A stretch of DNA of 33,016 nucleotides, taken from assembly GCF_004104075.1 (NCBI RefSeq), contig NZ_QOVK01000035.1, forward strand, positions 1 to 33,016, given 5' to 3'. Of this stretch, positions 8,948-17,843 are shown piece after piece. The notes under the pieces are model-generated. The model worked only from the letters and a program-made list of their open reading frames with translations, was not told the DNA's origin and did no database searches. Each line of letters opens with the position of its first letter. Positions within the stretch are counted from its first letter, which is position 1. Both the position numbers and the translations under genes were made by a program. This DNA comes from Leeuwenhoekiella polynyae. Its GTDB lineage: Bacteria > Bacteroidota > Bacteroidia > Flavobacteriales > Flavobacteriaceae.

Positions 8948-11900
8948 TTACTTTATTTTGAAATTTACGTTTAGACCAAGAGATCGTGATGATGGTAAAC
9001 TACCTCCTTCAATACCTAAGAAGTTTACTGTTGAACCAAAACTACTTTCAGGATCTATGTTTTCTGCTTTACGCCATAAGATCGCAAGGTTACGAGCTAC
9101 AAGAGAAACCCTAATTCCTTCAAAGAATTTCACATTGTCAAACATCTCAGAAGGGAAAGAATACCCTAAAGTAACTTGTCGTAACTTGATAAAATCACCA
9201 TCAACTACACTCTTACTATTAATTCGCTGAATTTCATTTTGATAATATGTCTGAGCATCTACAGTTACTCCATCATTGGTTAGACCGTTCTCACGACCAA
9301 CTAAAGTAGCTTTACTTAAACCGTTAAAACGAGCATAGTATTCTGTTGCCGATAGTACTTTATTACCGTAGTTAAAATCAACTAAGAAAGCCAGATTGAA
9401 GTTTTTATAAGAAAAGTCGTTATTAAAACCACCGTAAAACTTAGGTAGCACCTGGCCAAATGATTTTAACTCACCACGTACCGGTAAACCTTCAGAATCG
9501 TATTGAATACTTCCGTCATCATTATAAGCATAATCATAGGCTCTAATTTGTGGGCCAGCTTCTCCTACAACCATAGCTGTTGTTGCCGCTCCTACAACTG
9601 CTCGGTTTGTACCTAGAGTTAATGGATTATTATCTGTATCTGTTTGAAGTACTTCATTTTTCAAATAGGTAAAGTTAAAAGAAGAATTCCAAGAGAAATT
9701 CTCTGTAGTTACAGGAGAACCGGTTAATAAAACCTCTAAACCTTTGTTTTGAAGTGAACCAGTTGCTACAACACCTTTATTAAAACCAGATGCCGCGCTA
9801 TAATTTGCGTTATATATCTCATCATGCGAAGTTTTAACAAAATACGCTAAATCCAAACCTAGCTTATTATTAAACATTTTCAAGTTAAGTCCAACTTCAA
9901 ATTCATCAAGGGTAAAAGGCTTTAGTGCTAGATTAGGTAGATCGCTAGGGCTAGAACCCGTAGCAACTCCATTTATAGAATTACCAGCAGTGTAGTAAAA
10001 ACTTGTTCCATATGCTGACCCAGGTTCTCCACTGGTAACTGCATATGACGCTCTTAACTTACCAAAGCTTAAAGCATCTATATTGAGAAAATCATCAAAA
10101 ATAAAAGATGTTGTAACCGAAGGAGTAAAGATACTGTTATTATTCTCAGGTAGAGTTGAATAAACATCATACCGACCAGTAGTAGTAACAGTTAAGAAAT
10201 TTTTATAACTAAAATCAAAAGAATAATATCCTGACTGAACCTCTTTTTCTTCATAGTCGTATGACCTACCAATATTTACCACATTTAAAGGAGAATATAA
10301 ATATGGGAAGATAAACGGACCACCACTTACTCCTACAGTCTGATACTTGTTTCTTCTCAAAGTAGCACCTGCCAAAGCATCAACTTCAAAGTCTTCTGTA
10401 ATATTAAAGTTAGTTCCAAAAATACCATCAATATTTAGTTCTGATCGGGTAGACTGTCCTTTTCCGCTCAAATTTCCGTTTGAATTTGCTTCTGATAAAT
10501 AAGCTAAACCATAAGGATCAACACTAAAAAATGTATCATTAGAGGTATCATTACCTAAACGTAATAAAGCATAAGTGTTATCGGTAAAACTATATTTAGA
10601 AGATAATATTGAAATAAAACGCTTACGGGTAGGGTCGTTAACGCCTTGATTTGTGATGAAATAAGGGTTTGTTGCATAGGCATCATCGCTAAAAATGATC
10701 TCTTGACCATTCTCATCAAAACCTGGTGCAAAAATCGTATGATCTACGTTAGGTGCTAATAAGTAAAAATTTGTTGGGTTTTTAGGACCGTCACTTAAAA
10801 AAGGCTGGTTATCATAACGCTCATCAGTATAATTTACTGTTGCTGAAACATTTAACTTATCTGTGATATTTTGATCAGCTGTAAGGTTTACTGTTATACG
10901 GTCAAGACCACTATTTGGAACTATTGACTCTGAATTTAAATTGGATAATGAAAGTCTAAAAGAACCATCACCTACGCCTTTAGAAACTGAAAGTGTATTG
11001 GTAAATGTATTACCTGTATCATAAAAGTCGATATAACTGTTACCGGCTTTGCTATACGAATACGTATTACCATCATAACCTAGAACATCACTACCATCTA
11101 AACGCGCTCCCCAGGATCTGCGATTAGTTGCTTGCGCAATAGCTGCACTTCCAGGCTTAAGACCATTGATACCTTGACCATAAACAGATTGAAAATCTGT
11201 TAAATCCATTGCTTTTTCAACCTGAAAATTTGAATTTAGAGTAATGCTATAATCTCCTTTACTTCCTTTCTTAGTGGTAACCATTATAACCCCGTTAGAA
11301 GCACGTGATCCATAAAGGGCTGAAGCTGATTGACCTTTAAGCACCGTCATAGATTCAATATCATCCGGGTTAAGGTTTCCTATACCGTCACCGCCATCAG
11401 AACCACCCCATTCTCCTGCAGAACCACGCTGTGTATTATCCATTGGCACCCCATCAATAACGAACAATGGAGAAGTAGAACCCGTATTAGCACTTGACAA
11501 ACCTCTTAATAAGATTTTAGCTGTACCACCGGGACCACTGTTGGTTTGTTTTATTGATAAACCTGAAACCTTACCTACTAAACCGTTTGCAACGTTAGTT
11601 TCTCGAGCCTGAGTTAGACCATCTCCAGCTACTTCAGTAACCGAGTAACCAAGCTTTCTTTGGTCTTTAGTAATACCTAATGCCGTTACCACAACTTCAC
11701 CTAGTTGCTGAGCATCCTCTTCCATTTTCATATTGATCACTGTTTGACCACCTACTGTAACGTCTTTAGATAAAAAACCTAAAGATGAAAATGTAATTAC
11801 AGGATCAGAAGTGGTTAACTCTAATGTATAATTACCGTCAAAATCTGTAGAAGCACCGTTAGTAGTACCTTTCTCGATGACATTCGCTCCAGGGAGCGGA

Positions 11901-12004
11901 ACACCGGTATTATCTGTTACCGTACCGGTAATGGTCTGTGCCACTACCCCTTGCATAAAGAGCAGTGTAACAAAGCCAAGTATATACTTTACCTTCACAT
12001 TCAT
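8948..12004 (-). CDS. SusC/RagA-family TonB-dependent outer-membrane transporter
   Basis: A 1018-residue SusC-type receptor. Residues 1-22 are a signal peptide (cleavage near VVAQ). Residues about 23-105 are the carboxypeptidase-regulatory-like domain (TITGTVTDNTGVPLPGANV). The plug domain (about 110-245) contains the SusC-type signature around LRGLSSANTGSTSPLFVIDGV, and the rest is the 22-strand beta barrel, ending in a short hydrophobic strand with terminal LGLNVNFKIK. After the first domain it reads VVVTALGITKDQRKLGYSV, one of the two common SusC subtypes, whereas the second SusC in this window has VVVIGYGTQKREE. It forms an operon with the SusD gene at 7339-8946 (one base apart). Uptake is driven by TonB-ExbBD, none of which is encoded here. 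The substrate is unknown. Confidence 0.94.
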   Translation of the reverse strand: MNVKVKYILGFVTLLFMQGVVAQTITGTVTDNTGVPLPGANVIEKGTTNGASTDFDGNYTLELTTSDPVITFSSLGFLSKDVTVGGQTVINMKMEEDAQQLGEVVVTALGITKDQRKLGYSVTEVAGDGLTQARETNVANGLVGKVSGLSIKQTNSGPGGTAKILLRGLSSANTGSTSPLFVIDGVPMDNTQRGSAGEWGGSDGGDGIGNLNPDDIESMTVLKGQSASALYGSRASNGVIMVTTKKGSKGDYSITLNSNFQVEKAMDLTDFQSVYGQGINGLKPGSAAIAQATNRRSWGARLDGSDVLGYDGNTYSYSKAGNSYIDFYDTGNTFTNTLSVSKGVGDGSFRLSLSNLNSESIVPNSGLDRITVNLTADQNITDKLNVSATVNYTDERYDNQPFLSDGPKNPTNFYLLAPNVDHTIFAPGFDENGQEIIFSDDAYATNPYFITNQGVNDPTRKRFISILSSKYSFTDNTYALLRLGNDTSNDTFFSVDPYGLAYLSEANSNGNLSGKGQSTRSELNIDGIFGTNFNITEDFEVDALAGATLRRNKYQTVGVSGGPFIFPYLYSPLNVVNIGRSYDYEEKEVQSGYYSFDFSYKNFLTVTTTGRYDVYSTLPENNNSIFTPSVTTSFIFDDFLNIDALSFGKLRASYAVTSGEPGSAYGTSFYYTAGNSINGVATGSSPSDLPNLALKPFTLDEFEVGLNLKMFNNKLGLDLAYFVKTSHDEIYNANYSAASGFNKGVVATGSLQNKGLEVLLTGSPVTTENFSWNSSFNFTYLKNEVLQTDTDNNPLTLGTNRAVVGAATTAMVVGEAGPQIRAYDYAYNDDGSIQYDSEGLPVRGELKSFGQVLPKFYGGFNNDFSYKNFNLAFLVDFNYGNKVLSATEYYARFNGLSKATLVGRENGLTNDGVTVDAQTYYQNEIQRINSKSVVDGDFIKLRQVTLGYSFPSEMFDNVKFFEGIRVSLVARNLAILWRKAENIDPESSFGSTVNFLGIEGGSLPSSRSLGLNVNFKIK

Positions 12005-12356
12005 GTTGTTAAATTTTGAGTTAATTAATTGTTATGAAAAACTTAATACATCTAAAGGTGTCTATAAATCTGTGTTAAAAAAAACAATTTCGACATGTAA
12101 CGTATGTGAAAAGGTTAATAACATCATTTTTAGCATAAAACGATTTAAAACACCTTAAGAACATTACATATATTTTAGAGAAATACTTACAACTACCTTA
12201 TTAAACAAGACAAACAAAAGGTTTTTATAGAATACAAGCAATAATTTAAATCAAATACTAAAAATATCGTAATTAGTACTTAAGGACTATCCTCGTGTAT
12301 AATTCTTAGTATGAAAATCAGAAAATTCTGACATACCTAAATATGAAGCATAAAAA
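12005..12356. other. AT-rich intergenic region upstream of the first SusC gene
   Basis: About 350 bases with no credible gene. It should carry the promoter and 5' leader of the minus-strand SusC-SusD operon, but I find no exact TAnnTTTG box. The closest on the minus strand is TAGTATTTG (rc of 12252-12260), one base too long. A small imperfect palindrome (TCAGAA-AA-TTCTGA, 12318-12331) is the only other structure I see. Confidence 0.5.
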
Positions 12357-12381
12357 AGCCTGATTATTAAATAATCAGGCT
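12357..12381 (-). terminator. Terminator of the sulfonolipid-type PLP gene pair
   Basis: A 12-bp perfect inverted repeat (AGCCTGATTATT and its complement) around one base, with a T run on the minus strand. It lies 25 bases after the stop of the acyltransferase gene at 12406. Confidence 0.85.
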
Positions 12382-12405
12382 GTATATAAAATATATTACT
12401 TTGGA

Positions 12406-13665
12406 TTAAGCTTCCATTGAAGCTTGCACTCCAGCTGATAATCTTTTATAAGTACCATTTTCTAGACGCTCTCTAATTGAAGAGAATGCATCCAGTGTTT
12501 CTTCTACATCTTGTAAGTTATGGGACGCTGTTGGTATCAAACGTAGCAAAATCAATCCTTTAGGAATTACAGGGTAAACTACAATAGAGCAGAAAATACC
12601 GTGGTTCTCCCGTAAATCTTTCACCAATGCCATCGCTTCAGGAATACTACCTTTAAGATAAACAGGTGTAACACAACTCTGCGTAGTTCCTATATCAAAA
12701 CCACGCTTCTTAAGTCCGTTTTGTAATGCGTTTACATTCTCCCAAAGCTTCTCTCGAAGTTCTGGCATAGTACGCAACATGTCTAAACGCTTAAGCGCTC
12801 CTACTACCAACTGCATTTGCAAAGATTTTGCAAACATTTGCGAGCGCAAGTTGTATTTTAAATAATCTATGATCTCTTGATCTGCAGCTATAAATGCCCC
12901 AGTACTTGCCATCGACTTAGCAAATGTAGCAAAGTAAACATCAATTTGATCTTGAACGCCTTGCTCCTCACCTGCTCCTGCACCTGTAGCTCCTAAAGTA
13001 CCAAAACCATGTGCATCATCTACAAATAATCTAAAGTTGTACTTTTCTTTAAGCGCAACAATTTCTTTTAATCGTCCTTGCTCCCCACGCATTCCAAAAA
13101 CACCTTCAGAAATTAAAAGAATTCCTCCTCCGGTTTGTTCTGCTAGTTTTGTCGCACGTTGTAGGTTCTTTTCGATACTTTCAATATCGTTATGCTTATA
13201 GGTAAAGCGTTTACCCATATGTAAACGCACACCGTCTATAATACACGCATGAGCATCTACATCATAAACAATGATATCATCTTTGGCAACTAGGGCATCA
13301 ACAGTAGAAACCATTCCTTGATAACCAAAGTTTAACAGATAAGCAGCTTCTTTTTTTACGAAAGCAGCCAACTCAGTCTGTAGTTGTTCGTGCAGAGAAG
13401 TGTGGCCACTCATCATACGAGCCCCCATCGGGTACGCTGAACCGTATTCAGCAGCTGCAGCTGCATCTACTTTGCGTACTTCTTCGTTGTTAGCAAGCCC
13501 TAAATAATCATTAATACTCCAGGTAATAACATCTTTACCTCGAAATTTCATTCTGTTTGAAATAGGCCCTTCTAATTTAGGGAATACAAAATATCCCTCT
13601 GCCTGTGCTGCCCATTTCCCTAAAGGACCTTTGTCCTTATAAATCTTGTCAAATAAGTCTCTCAT
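12406..13665 (-). CDS. Alpha-oxoamine synthase family PLP acyltransferase; probable cysteate C-fatty-acyltransferase
   Basis: A 419-residue fold-type I PLP enzyme of the family that includes serine palmitoyltransferase (SPT), KBL and BioF. These enzymes condense an amino acid with an acyl thioester, losing CO2. Visible landmarks are the PLP-stacking His139 (DVDAHAC), the Asp217-Ala-His219 element (VDDAHGFG) and the Schiff-base Lys250 in ATFAKSMASTGAF. The FAKS context is SPT-like rather than the GTYGKALGG seen in this window's KBL. There is no signal peptide. In capnine-type sulfonolipid synthesis an SPT-like enzyme joins L-cysteate to a fatty acyl thioester, and the gene 113 bases upstream looks like the matching cysteate synthase. 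That adjacency is why I prefer this role over sphingolipid SPT, which remains the main alternative. The third step, reduction of the ketone, has no candidate nearby. Confidence 0.72.
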   Translation of the reverse strand: MRDLFDKIYKDKGPLGKWAAQAEGYFVFPKLEGPISNRMKFRGKDVITWSINDYLGLANNEEVRKVDAAAAAEYGSAYPMGARMMSGHTSLHEQLQTELAAFVKKEAAYLLNFGYQGMVSTVDALVAKDDIIVYDVDAHACIIDGVRLHMGKRFTYKHNDIESIEKNLQRATKLAEQTGGGILLISEGVFGMRGEQGRLKEIVALKEKYNFRLFVDDAHGFGTLGATGAGAGEEQGVQDQIDVYFATFAKSMASTGAFIAADQEIIDYLKYNLRSQMFAKSLQMQLVVGALKRLDMLRTMPELREKLWENVNALQNGLKKRGFDIGTTQSCVTPVYLKGSIPEAMALVKDLRENHGIFCSIVVYPVIPKGLILLRLIPTASHNLQDVEETLDAFSSIRERLENGTYKRLSAGVQASMEA

Positions 13666-13778
13666 ACATCAATATTCAAACAAAAAGAAACTGTCTTTTT
13701 GTTATTCTTTGCTATTTTCTTATCAATTTAGGGTTAATCATTTATAACTAATTTCCTGAAAAAAAAGTTATTCAGGAT

Positions 13779-14819
13779 TTACTTAATAAATTCAATTTTA
13801 TCTACACCCACTTCATTTTCTGCATCAAAGAAGCCTTGTTCGTTCATCCAGTCATCACTATATATTTTACTCATATAGCTTCTGCCATGATCAGGAAACA
13901 TAATTACTACTTTAGAATTTTCATCAAATTCTCCTGCAGCCGCCATTTGAATAGTTCCTTGTACTGCAGCTCCACTTGTATATCCTACAAATAAACCTTC
14001 AGTCTTTGCGATTCTACGTGCGGTGTGTGCACTTTCTTCATCAGAAACTTTTTCAAAATAGTCTATCACATCAAAGTTTGTTGCGGTAGGTATTAAGTTT
14101 TTACCCAAACCTTCTATACGGTAAGGATAAATTTCATTTTTATCAAATTCCTGAGTCTCGTGATATTTTTTAAGAACGCTTCCGTAAGCATCAATTCCTA
14201 AAATACGGATATTAGGATTCTTTTCTTTTAGATATTTTGCTGTACCCGATATTGTTCCTCCGGTACCACTACACGCTACAAAATGCGTCAGCTTACCTTC
14301 GGTTTGCTCCCAAATTTCAGGACCTGATGTCGCATAATGTGCATCTGCATTCAACTGATTAAAATATTGGTTGATATAAACAGAACCTTTGTTTTCGTTA
14401 TGAATGCGTTTTGCAACTTGATAATATGATCTAGGATCGTCTGCACTTACATTGGCCGGACAAACATAAACTTTTGCCCCCATCGCTCTCAGTGCATCTA
14501 TCTTGTCTTTTGAAGATTTTGAACTAACGGCAAGAATACATTTGTACCCTTTAACAATACTCACCATCGCAATACTAAAACCTGTATTCCCAGAGGTTGT
14601 TTCTACAATAGTATCACCAGGCTTTAAGATTCCTTTTCGTTCTGCATCTTCAATAATATAAAGTGCTATACGATCTTTTGAAGAATTACCCGGATTAAAC
14701 GCCTCAACCTTAGCGAAATAAGACCCTGGAAGATCTTTTGTAATTCTATTGAGTCGTACTAAGGGGGTGTTACCTACCAGCTGAAGGACGTCATTATAAA
14801 CGTTAAGGTGTTCTTTCAT
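13779..14819 (-). CDS. Cysteine-synthase-like PLP enzyme; probable L-cysteate synthase
   Basis: A 346-residue fold-type II PLP enzyme of the cysteine synthase/cystathionine beta-synthase family. PLP-lysine is Lys48 ([11 protein letters not shown]), the substrate loop is TSGNTG (75-80), and the phosphate-binding loop is SGTGGT (184-189). It is about 30-40 residues longer than CysK, with a C-terminal tail that reads [11 protein letters not shown], and it lacks the usual KLE-NP-SVKDR wording of CysK. The adjacent SPT-like acyltransferase points to cysteate synthase, which makes L-cysteate from an activated serine such as O-phosphoserine and sulfite for sulfonolipid head groups. A plain O-acetylserine sulfhydrylase is the alternative. 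It is the first gene of the pair and has a good TAnnTTTG promoter box (14881-14888). Confidence 0.72.
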   Translation of the reverse strand: MKEHLNVYNDVLQLVGNTPLVRLNRITKDLPGSYFAKVEAFNPGNSSKDRIALYIIEDAERKGILKPGDTIVETTSGNTGFSIAMVSIVKGYKCILAVSSKSSKDKIDALRAMGAKVYVCPANVSADDPRSYYQVAKRIHNENKGSVYINQYFNQLNADAHYATSGPEIWEQTEGKLTHFVACSGTGGTISGTAKYLKEKNPNIRILGIDAYGSVLKKYHETQEFDKNEIYPYRIEGLGKNLIPTATNFDVIDYFEKVSDEESAHTARRIAKTEGLFVGYTSGAAVQGTIQMAAAGEFDENSKVVIMFPDHGRSYMSKIYSDDWMNEQGFFDAENEVGVDKIEFIK

Positions 14820-14880
14820 AGAAGAATTATCGTTTCGAGTACTCTTTTAGTAATTCCTAAAACCGTTATTTAAAACCTTG

Positions 14881-14888
14881 CAAATTTA
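14881..14888 (-). promoter_or_regulatory. Bacteroidota -7 box upstream of the cysteate-synthase-like gene
   Basis: On the minus strand this reads TAAATTTG, an exact match to TAnnTTTG, followed by C. It lies between the stop of the peptidase gene (14905) and the start at 14819, giving a leader of about 55 bases. I see no convincing -33 TTG. Confidence 0.55.
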
Positions 14889-14904
14889 CAGGAAATTTTT
14901 GGAA

Positions 14905-16986
14905 TTACTTTGATTTTCCTGCTAAATCAATCAGAAAGGCATAATCTTTTGCAGTTTCTTTTAGGGCTTCAAAACGGCCTGAAGCCCCACCGTGACCGGC
15001 ATCCATATTAGTCTCAAAATAAATTTTAGTGTCTGCAATATTCTTATCGCGTAAACGCGCAACCCACTTAGCAGGCTCCCAATACTGTACTTGACTGTCG
15101 TGATAACCTGTTGTCACTAATATGTTAGGGTAATTTTGCACAGTTACCTGATCATAAGGAGAATATGATTTCATATAATCATAATACTCTTTATCATTAG
15201 GGTTACCCCACTCATCATATTCTGAAGTTGTTAACGGAATACTATCGTCTAGCATTGTGGTAACTACATCTACAAACGGAACAGCCGCAATCACACCATT
15301 GTAAAGCTCTGGAGCCATATTTAAAATACCCCCCATTAGTAAACCGCCAGCTGACCCTCCATAGGCATACAGATTGTTTGAGTTGGTATAGCCTTGCTCT
15401 ATCAAATAAGTAGAGCAGGCAATGAAATCCGTAAACGTATTCATCTTTTTAAGTAACTTCCCATCTTCGTACCAGTTTCGACCCAAATATTCACCTCCAC
15501 GTACGTGAGCAATAGCAAAGATAAATCCGTTATCAAGCAGACTCAATCTGGAGGTTGAAAAAGCAGGATCTGTAGTAATCCCATAACTCCCGTATGCGTA
15601 TTGCAGCAAGGGGTTACTTCCATCTAAAGTGATTCCCTTTTTGTAAACAATAGAAATGGGAATTTCAACACCATCTTTTGCCGTTGCCCAAATACGTTTT
15701 GACTCGTAATTATCTTTATCAAAATTTCCGCCTAAAACCTCAACCTCTTTCAAAATCTCTTTTTCCTTAGTTCTCATATTGAAAGAAACTACAGAAGGTG
15801 GTGTATCTAAGGCATTATAAGAATACCGAAGTAATTCGGTATCAAAATCGGGGTTAATACTGGCAAAGACCGTATATGTCTCGCTATCAAAAGGTAAATA
15901 ATAGTCCGCAGTCTCATCCCAGCGTTTGATATTTATTTTATTTAAACCGTTGTTACGCTCTTCTACCACAAGATATTCTTCAAAAATCTCTATATCCTCA
16001 AGTAGAGTGTCTTCACGGTGTGGAATCACCTCAACCCAATTTTTCATTGACGGAGTTACAACCGGAGTTTTGACCAATTTAAAATTAGTCGCCTCATCTT
16101 TATTGGTTACCAAATAGAAATAATCACCAAAATGCGACACTCCGTATTCTAAGCCACGTGTGCGCTCCTGAATAATTTTAAACTCAAAATCAGGTCCGTT
16201 CGCTTCGGTGTATCTGTATTCGCTGGTCAATGTGCTCGAAGCTCCAATGAAAATATATTTACGGGATTTTGATTTGAAAATACCTACATCAAACGTTTCA
16301 TCCAACTCTTCATACACCATAACATCTTCTGATGCTTCGGTACCTAAAACGTGTTTAAAAATCTGGCTACTCCTTAGCGTTTGCGGATCTTTTCGGGTAT
16401 AAAAAACCGTTTTATTATCGCCTCCCCAAGTTGCTCTTCCGGTTGTATTCTTAATTACTACCGGATAAATCTCACCTGTCTTTAAATTTTTAAAGTGTAA
16501 ATCATATTGTCTGCGGCTTACCGTATCTATTCCATAAACAGCGATCTCATTATTTTCTGAAATAGAATAACCTGCCTGCTTAAAATAAGAATGTCCTTCT
16601 GCCATCTCATTGTTATCAAACATAACTTCTTCTGGCGCGGTCATCGCTTCTTCTTTTCTACAATATAACGGATAGTTTTTCCCTATTTCAAAACGGGTAT
16701 AATACCAGTAACCGTTGTATTTATAAGGCACACTCTCATCATCTTCTTTTATACGAGCTTTCATCTCCTCAAAAAGCTTTTGCTGCAAAGGTTTTGTATG
16801 AGCAGTCATTTTCTCATAATATCCATTCTCAGCTTCCAGATAAGCAATCACCTCTGGATGATCACGCTCATTCATCCAGTAATATTCGTCTATGCGTATA
16901 TCTCCGTGCTTTTCTAAATCATGTGGAACTTGTTTTGCATCTGGAGGCAAAAGCTGTGTATCTAAAGATTGTGTGTCATTTTTCAT
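14905..16986 (-). CDS. ptrB: Prolyl oligopeptidase-family (S9) peptidase, oligopeptidase B-like
   Basis: A 693-residue serine peptidase of family S9A/B. The N-terminal half (about 80-410) is the seven-bladed propeller that restricts access to short peptides, and the C-terminal part is an alpha/beta hydrolase. The catalytic triad is visible: Ser545 in GGSAGG, Asp630 in TTGYHDSQV and His665 in DAGHGG. The length and the N-terminal DEYYWMNERDHPEV element fit oligopeptidase B (protease II), which cleaves after Arg or Lys in oligopeptides. There is no signal peptide, so it should be cytoplasmic. It is transcribed on its own from a box at 16994-17001. The next gene is 85 bases downstream with its own promoter and no terminator between, so read-through is possible. 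Confidence 0.9.
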   Translation of the reverse strand: MKNDTQSLDTQLLPPDAKQVPHDLEKHGDIRIDEYYWMNERDHPEVIAYLEAENGYYEKMTAHTKPLQQKLFEEMKARIKEDDESVPYKYNGYWYYTRFEIGKNYPLYCRKEEAMTAPEEVMFDNNEMAEGHSYFKQAGYSISENNEIAVYGIDTVSRRQYDLHFKNLKTGEIYPVVIKNTTGRATWGGDNKTVFYTRKDPQTLRSSQIFKHVLGTEASEDVMVYEELDETFDVGIFKSKSRKYIFIGASSTLTSEYRYTEANGPDFEFKIIQERTRGLEYGVSHFGDYFYLVTNKDEATNFKLVKTPVVTPSMKNWVEVIPHREDTLLEDIEIFEEYLVVEERNNGLNKINIKRWDETADYYLPFDSETYTVFASINPDFDTELLRYSYNALDTPPSVVSFNMRTKEKEILKEVEVLGGNFDKDNYESKRIWATAKDGVEIPISIVYKKGITLDGSNPLLQYAYGSYGITTDPAFSTSRLSLLDNGFIFAIAHVRGGEYLGRNWYEDGKLLKKMNTFTDFIACSTYLIEQGYTNSNNLYAYGGSAGGLLMGGILNMAPELYNGVIAAVPFVDVVTTMLDDSIPLTTSEYDEWGNPNDKEYYDYMKSYSPYDQVTVQNYPNILVTTGYHDSQVQYWEPAKWVARLRDKNIADTKIYFETNMDAGHGGASGRFEALKETAKDYAFLIDLAGKSK

Positions 16987-16993
16987 AAGGGCG

Positions 16994-17001
16994 CAAAAAT
17001 A
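16994..17001 (-). promoter_or_regulatory. -7 box of the S9 peptidase gene with a very short leader
   Basis: On the minus strand this reads TATTTTTG, an exact TAnnTTTG match, followed by C. It ends 7 bases before the ATG at 16986, so the message would be leaderless or nearly so. A clear -33 element is not seen. Confidence 0.5.
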
Positions 17002-17136
17002 CGGGTAATCTCAGACATTTTTTAAAATAAATTAAACTGAATTTTCATTTGTAGTAGCTTCACTCATCTTCATTTTTTATGGGGAAAGTTTATTTTTTAG
17101 TTAAAACCCGTTTAGACTTTTAAATCTGAGTTTTTG

Positions 17137-17144
17137 TACTTTTG
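17137..17144 (+). promoter_or_regulatory. -7 box of the ybaB operon
   Basis: TACTTTTG matches TAnnTTTG exactly and lies 25 bases before the ybaB ATG, so the leader is about 20 bases. The -33 region is only T-rich. Confidence 0.55.
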
Positions 17145-17169
17145 AACATTAACAATTTAAATACAAATT

Positions 17170-17493
17170 ATGTTTGGAGATATGATGGGCATGATGGGAA
17201 AAATTAAGGAAGCCCAACAAAAAGCCGAAGACACAAAAAAACGTTTAGAAACGGTTTATATAGACGAAAAAAGCAACGATGACTTACTAAACATTACAGT
17301 AAGTGTTGCTGGTGCAATTAAAAAAATTGACATCAAAGACGAACTCCTGGAAGACAAGGAACAGTTAGAAGATTATCTTATTTTAACGCTTAACAAGGCT
17401 TTATCACGAGCAAAAGCCAGCTATGATCAAGAGCTTGCAGCTGTTGCAAAAGAAGGTATGCCAGACATTCCCGGTCTTGATATGTTTAAATAA
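17170..17493 (+). CDS. ybaB: YbaB/EbfC-family nucleoid-associated DNA-binding protein
   Basis: A 107-residue cytoplasmic protein with the usual YbaB features: a Met-rich start ([18 protein letters not shown]), a central beta region ([17 protein letters not shown]) and a helical C-terminal part ending in PGLDMFK. The family dimerises and binds DNA as a small nucleoid protein. In many bacteria it sits beside dnaX and recR, but here it is followed after 8 bases by a DUF6122-like gene and then a VOC gene. The promoter box is at 17137-17144. Confidence 0.93.
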   Translation: MFGDMMGMMGKIKEAQQKAEDTKKRLETVYIDEKSNDDLLNITVSVAGAIKKIDIKDELLEDKEQLEDYLILTLNKALSRAKASYDQELAAVAKEGMPDIPGLDMFK

Positions 17494-17501
17494 AACCGAG
17501 T

Positions 17502-17807
17502 TTGCTACATACACTCGTGCATTATAGTTTACATTTAGCAGCACCCGGGTTAATTGCCTGGGTGTTTTTTAGAAATAACTGGCTAAAAGCATGGCTCATT
17601 ATGCTTTTAACAATGCTCGTTGATCTTGACCATTTACTGGCCATACCTATATTTGACCCGGAGCGATGCAGTATAAATTTTCATCCGCTGCATACATATT
17701 GGGCTATTGGCATATACTGCGCTTTATTTTTTATACCAAAACTTCGAGTGGTAGCAGTGGGACTTCTCTTTCATATGATCACCGATTTTATTGATTGTCT
17801 ATGGTGA
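17502..17807 (+). CDS. Small DUF6122-like membrane protein rich in His/Asp motifs, TTG start
   Basis: A 101-residue integral membrane protein with about three to four hydrophobic segments. It carries ordered polar motifs: His3/His7/His11, Asp41-Leu-Asp43-His44, HPLH at 61-64 and His91-x3-Asp95-x2-Asp98. This layout recalls membrane-bound metal-dependent hydrolase-like proteins (DUF457/YdjM type) and the Flavobacteriia DUF6122 family. A metal site is plausible but unproven. The start is TTG: an in-frame stop at 17487-17489 precedes it, no ATG lies between, and the family normally begins close to this His-rich helix. It is 8 bases after ybaB and probably translated with it. Function is unknown. 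Confidence 0.8.
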   Translation: MLHTLVHYSLHLAAPGLIAWVFFRNNWLKAWLIMLLTMLVDLDHLLAIPIFDPERCSINFHPLHTYWAIGIYCALFFIPKLRVVAVGLLFHMITDFIDCLW

Positions 17808-17843
17808 ATTTCTTATCGTTCTTTCTGATAACATCAATTCAAA

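Noticed and set aside
12406-13665. Sphingolipid serine palmitoyltransferase or a second kbl
   Set aside because: The lysine context is unlike KBL. SPT cannot be excluded from the sequence, but the adjacent cysteine-synthase-like gene favours cysteate as substrate.
15926-16117. Plus-strand open frames inside the S9 peptidase gene and similar short antisense frames elsewhere
   Set aside because: They lie fully inside strongly supported genes, show no family resemblance and have unusual composition; I treat them as shadows.
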